Below the pieces are notes generated by a model that saw only the letters and a program-made list of their open reading frames with translations, did not search any database and was not told the origin of the DNA. A DNA stretch of 64,000 bases from Phaeosaccion multiseriatum (lineage: Eukaryota > Ochrophyta, other classes), in contig OZ218961.1 in NCBI GenBank assembly GCA_965112735.1, positions 2,790,001 through 2,854,000 of the forward strand, written 5' to 3'. Positions 34,695 to 45,658 of this stretch are shown here, piece after piece (positions within the stretch are counted from its first letter, which is position 1; each line of letters begins with the position of its first letter). The translations under genes and the position numbers were made by a program.

Positions 34695-35252
34695 TGGGGA
34701 GGGGGGTGGCCGTGAGCACGCAGAGATATAGATACCATCCACGCCTCTGCTCTTGGTCCGCACCAGCAAGGCCCAGAGCCAAGAGAAGCAAGTAGTGTAG
34801 GGCACCATCTGTGCAAAGAATAGGCGTAAAGGGGGGGGGGGGGGTGGCTTGTAGTGTAGGGAGGGAGAGAGATTACAGCAATTGGTGAGGAGCAAGTTTA
34901 GGTGGTGGAATAGTGGAGGAGCAGTGGCCAATATACACATGCGCTGTTCACTCGAGCGTTATTCAGCCCTCACTTCCAGCGGTGCTGGGTGCTTCTGCCG
35001 AGAGGGAGCACTAATCCTGTGTCGGTTTTTAGGCTCTAGTCTCTCTGCCGAAGAGAGTCCCCTCCGAATGTAAGAATTAATAGAATCCCTTAATTGTAGT
35101 AAGAGTCTCTCTATTTGGTGGTTTCCCTCACTATATATCTACTCGCTTCCCGCAAAGCCCTCCATTCGCCGCCGATTCTCCCTCCGCCTGCCTCTTACCC
35201 TCCCCCTCTGCTCGTGGCTGGCGTTGTTGGTGGTGTAGGTGAGAACCCAGAA
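34695..35252. other. Intergenic, nothing recognised
   Basis: Includes a 15-bp G run near 34835. No coding signal. Confidence 0.4.
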
Positions 35253-35369
35253 TCGACCTTTGACGTGCTATCGACCACATTCTCGAGCATGCTATCGGCT
35301 GGGGGGCAGCCGATAGCAGATAGCACGCCGGCTCACGCTGGCGATAGCAGATAGCACGTCAGAGGTCGA
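35253..35369. mobile_element. Hairpin element copy A (MITE-like), TCGACC termini
   Basis: 117 bp. The left end TCGACCTTTGACGTGCTATC pairs with the inverted right end (mismatch at one position). A second internal stem pairs GCTATCGGCT with AGCCGATAGC around a short G-rich loop, and GATAGCAGATAGCAC repeats inside. It shares layout and submotifs with the copy at 45457-45547. There is no coding capacity. Confidence 0.65.
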
Positions 35370-35465
35370 CCAGAAAGCCAGGGGCTTTGCAGGCCAAAAT
35401 TCAAAATTCCACCCACCTGCCTGCCACCGCATTTGAATAAGGCCGCGCATTGTTCTTCTCCTTAG

Positions 35466-36420
35466 ATGTCGCTCAGGCGCCACCCCATTCGGCCTGTAGG
35501 ACTCCCGAGAGGAATGGTGAGTGTTGCAGGCGCGTGCGTGTTTTACGTGAATTGAAACTTTACTCTTAGACCTTTCTCATCTCTTCCTCCGTTGTCTCTT
35601 CCTCCCCCCTCATGCCTGCCCCTGGAGAGCAGGTGGTGCTGCCAGGCATAGCAGTGAACGAAAAGACCCGCTTCGAGGTGGAGCTCGAGTTTCTCCAGTG
35701 CCTCGCCAGCCCGGAGTACCTCCATTGTAAGCACCTACGAGTGGCCCCTCGAAGGTGGATCTTTACTCTGCCGCCCCCTCCTCCTGCTTCTCCTGCTGCT
35801 GCTTCTGCTGTCACGATTGTGTGCGTAGAAAAGGATGTTGCTGATTTCCTACATTCTTCTTCTCTTTCCCTTCCCTTTTCCCTTCCCTTCACCGCACTCC
35901 CTTTTCCTCGCAGTTCTCGCGCAGAACCGCTACTTGGAAGACCCCGCCTTTCTTGCCTTCCTCAAGTATCTAGAGTACTGGAGGGATCCGGCGTACGCCC
36001 AGTTCATCACCTACCCCCACTGCCTCGCCATGCTGGACTGTCTCCTCACCAGCGAGCGCTTCCGTAAGGTGGGTGTTCGCTGTGTCGTCCGATCAATGGA
36101 CATGGATGACCCTCTCCTTCTGAGCCTCTCCTTGTAACCCCCTTCTACCAGCAGCCTCGATCAGATACTCCTTTCGACACTTTTTCAGACCGCCCACCTT
36201 ATTGTCTTGGTCCTGACGGCGTTGTGATTGTCGTCTGTCACTCTCCCTCCCTCCCTCCCTCCCTCTCTCACACACGTGCACTGACAAGGAGTTACTGATG
36301 ACAGGCTTCCGAGATTTTGTGCATCAGCAGCAGTTCAACGCGTGGCGCCACATGCACACTCTGCAAAAGACGGGACATCGCCCCACGGAGGGGGCGGGGT
36401 CTGCGCCTCAGAAGGGGTAG
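35466..36420 (+). CDS. MED31: Mediator complex subunit 31
   Basis: Med31/Soh1, a small conserved subunit of the Mediator middle module linking transcription factors to RNA polymerase II. Four exons encode 143 residues: 35466-35516, 35633-35726, 35914-36068 and 36289-36420. The family core is unmistakable: RFEVELEFLQCLASPEYLHF, LAQNRYLEDPAFLAFLKYL, YWRDPAYAQFITYPHCLAML, and after the last splice FRKELLMTGFRDFVHQQQF with AWRHMH. The acceptor at 36289 was chosen because it restores the FRKEL junction. Confidence 0.95.
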
Positions 36421-37417
36421 AGGTACTTACTTCTCAATGAAGCAGAGCAGAGTGCACTTTCTTATCAGCAGCTCCTGTTTCCTGACAACATGACCATGAG
36501 GTAACAGTGGCAGCAGTGGCCCAACCCACCCCCTTGGGGCAACACGCACGGGACATTCACCCGGAAGGGGAAAGAGGGGCCGTCGCGGCCGCCGCAGCAG
36601 CTTGGCGCCGAAAAATATCCTGACACCACTGATTTGCGATAGAATCTGAGAGAGGCTCAAGAGTGCTGGGAGAGGTGGAGCGAAGCCTTGGGCTCCCTCA
36701 ATCATGGGTGGCGTGCACACCCACTTCTACAAGCATCAGAAGATCAGAATGGAGCGAGGGGCACGAATGGAGACGAGCGCTGCTCGGCGGCGCTATATAT
36801 CCAGGGTGGGGGGTGGGGGGGGGTGTATCGATGCGCTGCCCTTGAAGCTCTGTAGTGGCAGCGCACTGGGAGGTGGATCCATTGTCAATGTCTGTGAGCG
36901 TCCAGAGTGGGGACCGCGCAACCAAGAGGTGTAGGAGTAGGGTCAGCGAGGGGGCTGATTGAGGATTGAGGAGGGACTCGGCATCACACCGCAGAGAAGG
37001 CGGCAGAGCTAAGAGACCCGGGCGATGCGGCGAGTGAGGCCATTCCCGCCCGGTACCCGTGATCGCCTAGTTCACGCCCCTTCCAACGCTCCCCTTCCTT
37101 TCTGCAGGGTGGTGGTGACTTTCCAGTTGACGTTTTGATTTGACTTATTATTTTTGCTCTGATAGACGGCAGCTGCAAAGCCTTATTATATAAGAGCTGT
37201 GCTGCAAAAAAGAAAGGAAAGAGGAGAGACCACGTCCCCTCAACCCCCCCACAGCATTCAAACTGAAAAAAGAACTTTTAACGTTTTGGGGGGAAGCGCC
37301 ACACAACGCCAATGAAGTTTCCCCATCAAGTGGGCGGCGAAGCCGTGGACCTCCTTGAAGTTCTCCCGCCTGCACGACGGGGGAGTGGTTGTCACTTCCC
37401 TCTTCGATCGAAAGAAG
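36421..37417. other. Intergenic MED31/F-box region
   Basis: No gene was recognised. A 5' exon of the F-box gene could lie here, since that gene's frame is open upstream to a stop at 37313 without an ATG. Confidence 0.4.
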
Positions 37418-39059
37418 ATGGCCTGCTGCTGGCACAAGCGCCCACGGATTCGGGGGGACACTGCGGGTGATGCCTCGCTGCTTGATGTGAACAAGACGCA
37501 GATTCCGTCGGTCCTGTGGCGCAAGATCTTCGGCTACTTGGATGGGCACGGCCTTCACTTGACAAACTGTGTATGCAAGGTACTTAATAAGGAAAGCCGG
37601 GGGGAAAAAAGGAAGGAAAGGAAAAGAAAAAGTTGGGCCCTCTTCATCCATTCGGCCTTCCCCTTCCTCGGCTCCTCCCCTCACAATGTGTCTGTGGCTG
37701 CCGTAGGCGTGGAGGCACCCCAATGACCCCCTGTGGAGAGAGCTCTGGGTGCGCAACTTCGGTGCCCTGCCCGATGTGGAGCCCTGCTCGTGGAGAAGCA
37801 GCTGGAAGAGGGAGTTACTGAGGCGCGTCTCCTGTGGGCTTGCTCCAGGAACAGTGTCTCCCTTCTTTCTCAAGAATGGTAAGCACTAGGCCTCTCGTAA
37901 CAACAGCAGACAGTCAGGATGGGCCACGTCTTCAACACCTCCTCTAATGAGGGGGGTCACTTGGTGGAGGAGGGGCACCTGCTTTTATACATGTCCCCAT
38001 CTACTGGTGCTGTCTCTCTCGTGCGTATAACTTATTATATTCTAATTGTCTCTGAACATCATGCCACACCTGTTGCGCCTGTTGCTTTCGTTCCACCTTC
38101 AAGTCCGTGTTGCGCTCCCTTCCGTCCCGGACTGGTCCAACAAAGGGGAGCCAACTTCGGAGGAGCTATGCCGATCCATCCACATCGTTCACCACCAACA
38201 AGACCTCCAGCAGCAGCAACAGGAGGAAGCGGTGGATACAAGTCCCCACACCCTCACGGCCACAGTGAAGCCAGTCGAGGAAGTTGGCATTCGTATTGCC
38301 GGCATCGCTACAGCGCCTCCCGCTGCTATCACCACTATTACGACTGCCGCCACTGCTGGTGACCTGTCGAGGGTCGCCCTCAACGCAGCACATGTGACCA
38401 TCAGGAGCATTATCGGCCTGCCGAGGGACGCGCAAAACGTGGCGGCCATTGATTTCAAGGTACGGGGGTCTCCATCGCGGGGTGTTTGCTATGGAGGGCT
38501 TAGGGGAAGAGGCAAACGATTCGGCCAACCACATGAATCAGTATAAAGGTGCTTCCCACTCTCTCTCTCTCTCTCTGAAAAGACTGAGCCTCTCCAAACC
38601 TCTTCCTCCTGCTGCTGCTCCCGCATCCCGCATGTGCGTGTTCGTATGTGCGTGGTGTTTTCTATTGCTCCATTCATTCACTATTCCTTCAGCTTCAGTG
38701 CATGAGGTTCCTGAGTCCCAAGGGCTATTTCGACGTGGAGATGCTCGCAAGCTGCCTCCTACGAGCCGCCTTCATCAGCCTCCACGCCCTGGGTATGCAG
38801 ACGCTTCCCGCCCTCCTGCCTGACCTGCGCCTCGCTGCGCACTCCTCGAGAGACAATGTCATCTTCCTTGCCTGGTGTGAGTGAAGCACCACTGTGTATC
38901 CCTACCTCGCCTTATGGCTGTAGCACCATCTACCTTCCTCGCCGAAGCACCATCTTCCCCCTAGGTCAGGGGATCAATAACCACCTCCTTCTCAACCTGG
39001 TGCTGGTGCTGGTGGTGGTGGTGGTGGTGGTGGTGATAGTAGTGATGGTGGTGGTATAA
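37418..39059 (+). CDS. F-box protein
   Basis: Probable substrate adaptor of an SCF ubiquitin ligase. Exons: 37418-37579, 37707-37878, 38104-38459, 38693-38878 and about 38966-39059. The F-box is spread over exons 1 and 2: IPSVLWRKIFGYLDGHGLHL, then CVCKAWRHPNDPLWRELWVR. The remainder has a Gln/Glu stretch, then helices (LSPKGYFDVEMLASCLLRAA), with no known recognition domain. At the end, reading through gives WCE and a stop at 38884. A good intron (GTGAGT to CCCCTAG) instead leads to QGINNHLLLNLVLVLV with a poly-Val tail ending at 39059, which I prefer. The start is the first in-frame ATG. Confidence 0.7.
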
Positions 39060-39270
39060 GAGTTGGTGCATCACGACTACCTAGGAGGCTGTGTGTGTGT
39101 GTGTGTGTGGTGAATACGTATTGAAGCTGTGAATCGAAAATCGATGATTGGTTCCCTTCTCGGTCTGGTACTGTATATGGTCATGGTACCGTAAAGAACG
39201 GGAATACATAAAATATTTGTGCCATTCAACTGCTGAGACTCGCTCGAGGCATCCTTGCTGCTTCTGCTGT

Positions 39271-39597
39271 TTAATGCTCTGAGGCGCTTCCCACACACTC
39301 AGCTACTGCACTACCCAGTGAAGCAGCTCGGGCTACGTTCTCCAACTCCCGCTGGATTTCCATCTGATCCGCGTCTTCCTGGCTGTATGTACAGTGTCAA
39401 CACTCTAGGGGCTCAACGGGGTCACTCCAGTTCCAACCCCGGTCCATATGACGTGTGAAGATCAGAGGGTCAAAAGCACCATAACTTTGTTCCCCTCCCC
39501 CCCCCGAAAGCTCAACATGTATGTTGCTTGCTGAGTGAGAACCAACACCGCCACCTCCCCCAGGGCACGATGACGATCGCCGATCACGAGGTCATCG
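39271..39597 (-). CDS. Candidate minus-strand gene fragment, unrecognised
   Basis: The exon 39271-39378 reads EDADQMEIQRELENVARAAS and ends ECVGSASEH with a stop. It joins in phase to 39549-39597 (DDLVIGDRHRALGEVA). Upstream, a G/C homopolymer near 39601-39615 may hide a sequencing frameshift, and the frame continues to about 39760 without an ATG. The helix-forming, charged composition looks coding. The family is not recognised and the 5' end is unknown. Confidence 0.35.
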
Positions 39598-40056
39598 CTG
39601 ACCCCCCCCCCCCAAGTGGCCACAAGGACAGAGCTCTGAACCCTGTGAGCGCGATTGGCGGTGCGATTGGGTGATATCCTCTCCTCAACATGGCGGTGGT
39701 TGGGTGAGGTTCTTCCACTGCCATCTAAGTGGAAAGGGCTCGTGCCCCCAGTGTGGGGGTTCACCTCTCTCCAGAGATATCATCATCTCTAGTGGCAGTG
39801 TATCATCTTCTCACAGGCTGTGCAACAGCAGCTGTGCAGCAGCAGCAGCAGCAGCAGCAGCAGGGAGGAGAAGAGCCTGACTGGCCTCCACGCTGGCTTG
39901 GTCCCCCCATCAATTACTTCGTTCGCACCACCAAGCCGCCAGAGATCCAAACGCCACGGCCTTGCTACTGCCTCTGCGTTGACTCCGACAAAGGGCGTTG
40001 CCTCTTGCTCTCCTCGCCTCCGCCCTCTCTTCCTCTCTTCCACTCTCCCTCCCCCG
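39598..40056. other. Unresolved interval between candidate gene and DRC8
   Basis: Both strands carry open frames over 39740-40040 (CAG-rich on the plus strand) but none has a start codon or recognisable domain. Confidence 0.35.
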
Positions 40057-41297
40057 TCATGTCTCGCTCATCATAGCAATGTAGTCCTCGTACTGAATGT
40101 GCCCCGTTTCGGGGTCTTTCGCCACCGACAAGAAAGCCTCAAACTCCTTCTCACTGTTCTCGTTGCAAGAAGGTAGATCATCGGGCGGAGGAGGAGGGGG
40201 GGGAGAGGAAGGGGGCAAGGGGCAAGCACCGCGGGGACGGAACAAGGAGATTGGCACCAAGCTTCAGGAGAACGGGGGGGGGAGCCAGCTTCGAGTGGCA
40301 CTTCCCTGCTCGTGCCCGACAGCCACAAAAGTGAGCGCACCTCAGTGCGCTTCCCTCCTTCACCGACCGACAGACAGACCGACCTCTCTCCCGTCTGACG
40401 CACACACATACCGAAACGGAGTCCCTTTAGACATGAGCATCTCTCGCATCTTGGCGGCCTCGATGATACCGGTGCCATCCTCGTCGAGGGCACGGAATGC
40501 CTGGAGATGGGGGTAAGCGAATGAACAGTGGCGGGCGGATGAAAGGGGAAGAAACGTTGGTTAGGCGCTGCCATGGGGGGGATGAAGAGCTTACCACGTG
40601 CTCCTCGCATCCCTTGTGGACAGAAACCAAACCCATGCGCACGTACACAAGCACGCACGCATGTACACATGCACACACACATATACCTGCAAGAGTGTAT
40701 CATCCATGTCGGGTGCCCACTGTCTCGAGTACAGGAGGGACAGCACCTTCTGCTCGAAGCGTTCGAGGGGAATCAGCGCCGTCGGCTCGTCCTCCTGCGT
40801 CGTTTGTCGAAGGCGGTGATGATGACGACGTCAGAGAAAGCAGCGAAAAGAAAAGGTGCAATCATTCGCTGTGCTGGAGACAGAGGAGATCAGACGAGCC
40901 CATGCGCGGCGCGTGCTTCGCTTACCTGCAGCTCAGGGAGTATCTCTTTCATCAAGGCCTGAGAAACCGTGAATGGAGGAGACGAGTGCGCTCTCAAGTG
41001 AGGAAGACGGTCATTTTGCACAGGTCCCATCTTCGGTCACACACTCAACTCACCCTCTCCGTCGGGTAGACGCCAAGGTACCGGATCACCGTAGGGACCT
41101 CTTCCGCCATGATAGCACCTCGCTTTTCCTGCAACACGAGAAGCTCAGTATCAGCGCACGCACGGTGGGGCGGACAAGCATTTTCCCCTTCCCGCCTATG
41201 TCGTTTCCCATCCACCAACCTTATCGAAGAGCGCAAAGGCATCTCTGATCCTGGCCTTCTCCCCCTCGACCCATCTCTCGTCCTTCTGATTCTGCAT
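40057..41297 (-). CDS. DRC8: Dynein regulatory complex subunit 8 (EFCAB2) homologue
   Basis: EF-hand-fold protein of the axonemal nexin-dynein regulatory complex. Six exons encode 159 residues, matching the animal protein's length: 41220-41297, 41054-41128, 40926-40958, 40687-40794, 40412-40500 and 40057-40153. It follows EFCAB2 from end to end: RIRDAFALFDKEKRG, TVIRYLGVYPTER, the short exon ALMKEILPELQ, PLERFEQKVLSLL, DDTLLQAFRALDEDGTGII, KMREMLMSKGTPFREKEFE and DPETGHIQYEDYIAMM. One loop (DEDGTGIIEAAK) is close to a canonical calcium site; the others are degenerate, as in the family. It is head to head with ctpA, 199 bp apart. Generic calmodulin or centrin is less likely because of the YLGVYPTE and DYIAMM signatures. 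Confidence 0.88.
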
Positions 41298-41496
41298 GGT
41301 GTATAGACGCCGCTTGTAGGGAGATAGAGCAGGGAAGAGAAAAGGAAGACGTTACGGTTGATGGATGGCAGTCTACGTGGGTCACAGCTGGCAAAGCCGT
41401 GTTTTGTGTCCCGTTGAGTGCGTTTGCACCACGTTCTTTGCAGAGAGAGAGAAAAAGGATAATCCAAGATAGAGTGGCTGCAAAGAAGAGCTTAAC
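41298..41496. promoter_or_regulatory. Head-to-head intergenic region, DRC8/ctpA
   Basis: 199 bp between divergent starts of an axonemal and a photosynthesis gene. No motif recognised. Confidence 0.4.
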
Positions 41497-42748
41497 ATGA
41501 GGGCGGCGGTGCGGAAACGGTGCTTGTCTTTTGGCATATGCAGTGGTCTGCTCACCTTGGGAGCAAACTCCTTCATGGTCCCTTCTCTCTCCAGCAGCAC
41601 GTCATCTGGGGCAAGGCTTCGGGATGGGCAGCAGCAGCGGCCACAGCGGGAAACACCGACAGCAGTAGTAGGTAGAAGGCCTGGTCGCGCTCGCCCATGC
41701 TTCCATCACCCCCGTGGCCAAGTCGAGCAGCACAAGCGGGAGGAGCATTGCCCTGCCCCTCTCCTGGAACAAGAGGAGGAGCAGCAGCACCTTAAAGTGC
41801 TCCGTGAGGTGCTACAGAGAAGGCTTCTGATCCCTGTTTGCTGCCTTGCTCTTTCGCTGGGAGTCGGTCTGGGGCTCCCTAGCCTCGCGAGTGCCATGAA
41901 CGAGAATCAGCAATTCATGGCCGAAACATGGGTGAGCAACACCGCCTTTGCAACGTGTAGCAACATGCGTCCGTACAACTTAGAAACACACCTCCTTCTA
42001 CTGTCTAATCTGCTGCAGTAGCTGTACTCCACACCATCTGTCCCACCATTCGCGTTCTCACTGTGTGCCTCTTCTCTCTCTCTCTTGCGTCTGACACCAC
42101 ACACACACACGCACACAACACCTCAGCGGACAGTGGATCGCTTGTACTACGACCGTACTTTCAACGGCGTGGACTGGTTCCAGGTGCGAAAGAACGCCCT
42201 CGAGGCGGCCAAGAATGTGGAGTCGGACACGGAGCTGTACAAGGCCGTGAGCGACATGATGGGCGTGCTCGGGGACAAGTACACGCGCTTCCTGCCTCCC
42301 TCGCAGTATGTGTCGCTCGTCCAGGTAACGATATCTATTTATTTTATTTGTCTTATTTGTATTGTGGTGTAGATGAGTAGAAGTCTGCTGCTCTGCTTGA
42401 TATGTGCGCGCTGATGGATAGAAAGATTACGCCTCTCCCCTCTCAAAGTGTCTCTGAATACACAAGCTGTGTGTGTGGGGGGGGGGGCGGCAAGGGAACT
42501 AAACGTGTGCCCGCTGTACCACCCACAGGGCGCTAAGGGAGAGCTCGCGGGGATCGGAGTGACCATCACGGAAGACCCCGCGACGAATGTGCCTTCCGTG
42601 GGCAGCGTTGAGGACAAGGCTCCGGCGGCCGAGGCAGGCATGCAGACGGGAGACCTTATGGTCCGAATAGACGGGGTGAGTACGATACGTAACCGTTGAA
42701 GACCTTTCTTTCGTATATAATTTCAGCTTGTTCTTTGGACCGGGCACG

Positions 42749-42787
<39 letters not shown>

Positions 42788-44928
42788 GCTTCATCTCGTT
42801 GGTTCAACCTTTGCCATATATCGCGTCAGAACCCATCCACCTTTGCTTTCGTCGCGACCCCCTTTCTTAACCAGATCCCGCTGCTGCTATCTTGCCTCTG
42901 CCTACCACGACTGCCGCTCGCTCTTTCCATGTGTCCCTTTAGACGGACATGAAAGGGAGGACTCCTGACGACGCCGCGGCTATTCTTAGAGGTGTACCGG
43001 GCACCCGAGTGGGCATCGTCGTCGAGCGGCCGGGCCAGGAGGGGAAGCTGGACTTCATTCTCACCCGGAAAAGCTTCCAGATCTCGAGTGTCAAGTCTTC
43101 TACCGCAACCATTGGCGGTGAGAAATGGAGTTCGAGTGGGCTGGCGTGCTTTTGGGAACAAGACGGGCACTGAGGAGCGGGTGGGAGGGCCCGAAAAGTG
43201 GTGGTCTTTACCGGGGCGTTTGTGGATGAGGTGCTTTGGGTCAATGCATTCGTAAGCTCCAACCGAAAGACGCACGTGCCTCTGACTTACAAGACAACAC
43301 CTTTGGTTGTTTGTTTGTTTGTTTGTTTTGGTTGTCTTGTTTTGTTTGTTTGGTGGTTCGATCTCTCGTTTCAACTCGTCTCTCGTTCCTTCCTCCCAGG
43401 AAAGCGCGTAGGAGTGATTCGAATAAAGTCCTTCTCTGCCAACACGGCAGAGTCCGTGAGGCAGGAGCTAGAGAAATTCCGCAAGGGCGGCAACGTGGCT
43501 GGCATAGTGATAGATCTTAGAGGAAACCCGGGGGGGCTGCTGCCCGGTGGGGTGGATACGGCTAAGCTCTTCCTCGAATCGGGTAAGTGTTATGTGGTGT
43601 GGCTCTGTTCTGTCATTCTTCGCAAGCACCGGTATGGTGCGTTTCTTCTCTCCTTCTCCATCTCTCTCTCTTTGTGTGTGTTTGTGTGTGTGTACGGATG
43701 GGTACCTCTTTCCTGCTCTCTCTCTCTCTCTTCCCCTCTCGCGCCCACCCTTTTCTGGTACAGCGGCCCGACTAACCAGAACTCCACCTTTAAACGCTCC
43801 CTTCTCCCTTCTGTAACCATCAACTACTACCCGCCGCCGGAGTAGGGAGGGAGATCGTGTCTGTCAAGAGCAAGGCGGGGCGTATAGACACGCAGACAAC
43901 CTCGGAATCCGGCCCAGAGGTAAGTAAAAGCGTGTAAGCAAATGTCTATGAGTGGCGCTGTCGTGGCCGAGGCTACGAATTCTGCTGCTGCCTCCTCTTC
44001 TTACCCTCCTTCCCTATGGAAGCACGCACGACAAGTCGTCTGCGCGGACTGACCCCTCGACTTTGCTCTTCTTCCCCCCTCCCTCCCTCACCCCCTCCTT
44101 CCCTCCCTCACCCTCTCCCCCCCTTGTTCTCCAGACGGCCGTGCCTCTCGTGCTGGTTGTAGACGATAAGACCGCCAGCTCGTCCGAAGTGTTCAGCGCA
44201 GCAATGAAGGAGAACGATCGCGCCAAACTCGTTGGTGAGGAGGGGAGGGGAGGCGGCTCGTTGGCTGCTGTTTGTCTATCTGTGCTCTCGACTCACCATT
44301 GCACTCGTCTCCTTTCGAGATGTCCTGGGTCTCGCGCTGGATCCCTTCCAGCCGAGTGTGTGTGTGTGCTGGACTAAACTTCTCATACTCGACTTATACA
44401 CGCTCCGCGGCGCTGTGTCGTGCTGTGATGTTTGGTGCCGCAACTCTTAAGTGTGCCCACTCACTCACTCATTCACCCACTCCCTCACTTACTCACTCAC
44501 TGACTCACTTATTTACTCACTCCCTCACTCACCCACTCTGTCACGCACCCATTCACCTACTTCCTCACTCACCCACTCCCTCACTCACCCACTCACTCGC
44601 CCACTTCCTCACTCCCCCGCTCCCTCATTCACCACTCCCTCCCTCACTCACCCACTCACTCACCCACTCACTCACCCACTCACTCACCCACTCACTCACC
44701 CACTCACTCACCCACTCACTCACTCACGCAGGCACCAAGACGTTCGGCAAGGGAATCATCCAGTCAGTGGAGCCCCTGTCCAACAACGCTGGTGTGGCCG
44801 TTACCATTGCCGCCTACGAGACCCCCAAGCACAACAACATCAACAAGGTCGGCATCTCCGTGGACGTGGAGGTGGAGTGCCCACCGACTAAAGAAGCCGC
44901 CACTTGCGTCCCGCCCCAGCTCTTGTGA
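41497..44928 (+). CDS. ctpA: Carboxyl-terminal processing protease CtpA (D1 processing)
   Basis: Lumenal serine protease that trims the C-terminus of photosystem II D1 so the manganese cluster can assemble. Eight exons encode 502 residues: 41497-41931, 42127-42324, 42529-42675, 42943-43117, 43400-43582, 43846-43919, 44135-44234 and 44732-44928. The presequence has three parts: a signal peptide ending GANS then FMVP (plastid junction), a basic transit region, and a hydrophobic segment ending SLASA (lumen signal). The PDZ domain lies around GIGVTI and AAEAGMQTGDLMVRIDG. The catalytic domain has VGVIRIKSFS, IDLRGNPGG, the nucleophile Ser in KTASSSEVF (about 421) and the general-base Lys in TKTFGKGIIQ (about 444). 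Part of this gene is duplicated at 59075-59690. Confidence 0.95.
44450..44731 (+). repeat. (CTCA/CCCA)n array before the last ctpA exon
   Basis: About 270 bp of CTCACTCACCCA units run straight into the acceptor CACTCACGCAG. CTCAC resembles the branch-point consensus, so many alternative branch sites are present. Confidence 0.85.
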
Positions 44929-45078
44929 AGGGGGCCCGCTTTGGCCGTTGGGCATTAGACCATAGGGAGTGGTACAGTACATATTTTCCCCAATGATTAG
45001 ACCAGACATTGAGGGTTCGAGGGTACTCTGTCAGAGAGAATTGTTCTGTCTGAGGGCAATTCTTTGCTGGTAAGGGGG
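44929..45078. other. ctpA 3' flank
   Basis: Nothing recognised beyond the ctpA 3' flank. Confidence 0.3.
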
Positions 45079-45239
45079 TCGACCCCTGACAAGGTTCTGA
45101 GGCGACCCGGGCCAGAACCTGGAACCTGGATCCAGGTTCAGGGGGACCTATTGTTTATTACACGGCTTTTCCGGGGAACCTGGAACCTATTACACGCTTT
45201 CCCCCAGAACCTGGAACCCAGAACCTTGTCAGGGGTCGA
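45079..45239. mobile_element. Foldback element copy C, perfect 21-bp inverted ends
   Basis: 161 bp. The termini TCGACCCCTGACAAGGTTCT... at 45079-45099 and their exact inverse at 45219-45239 form a perfect 21-bp inverted repeat. The interior repeats CCAGAACCTGGAACC several times in both orientations, so the whole element folds. The first eleven bases match the end of copy B. There is no coding capacity. Confidence 0.65.
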
Positions 45240-45456
45240 AGGGGGAACAAGTACTTCAACCTTCACGGTGTGCCCGGCGCTCCAAGAGCGCACCCACACA
45301 CACATGGCCGGAAGGTAAATAATAGACACACTCAGACAAAGGCGAGAGTGGCGTCCTCACCAGCCCCACAGTTAAGTGGTTCCAAGCGGGCGCCAGGGCA
45401 CTGGAGAGCCACGTAGACAAAGAATGGAAAAGGATCGCTACTCGGGTTTGGTGTGA

Positions 45457-45547
45457 TCGACCCCTGATGCACTATCGCCCACATTTTCGATAGTGCGCTA
45501 TCGGCCGCCGGCCGATAGCGGATAGCGGATAGTGCATCAGGGGTTGA
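45457..45547. mobile_element. Hairpin element copy B (MITE-like)
   Basis: 91 bp. Termini TCGACCCCTGATGCACTATC pair with the inverted right end, with one mismatch. An inner stem GCTATCGGCC/GGCCGATAGC has almost no loop, and GATAGCGGATAGCGGATAG repeats follow. The organisation parallels copy A at 35253-35369. Confidence 0.7.
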
Positions 45548-45658
45548 GGGTGGATGGGAAAGGGGAGGGAGGAAAAGTGGGGGTGTCCATACCCAAAAGC
45601 GTGCGGATGGCAGCCGACACTACAATAATACACCTCTTCGCCCCCGAGAGGAGCTATA

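Noticed and set aside
36427-36720. Minus-strand frame upstream of the F-box gene
   Set aside because: No recognisable motif, no splice context and no neighbour that needs it.
40057-41297. Calmodulin or centrin identity for the EF-hand gene
   Set aside because: Only one near-canonical loop, and the whole-length pattern follows DRC8/EFCAB2 instead.
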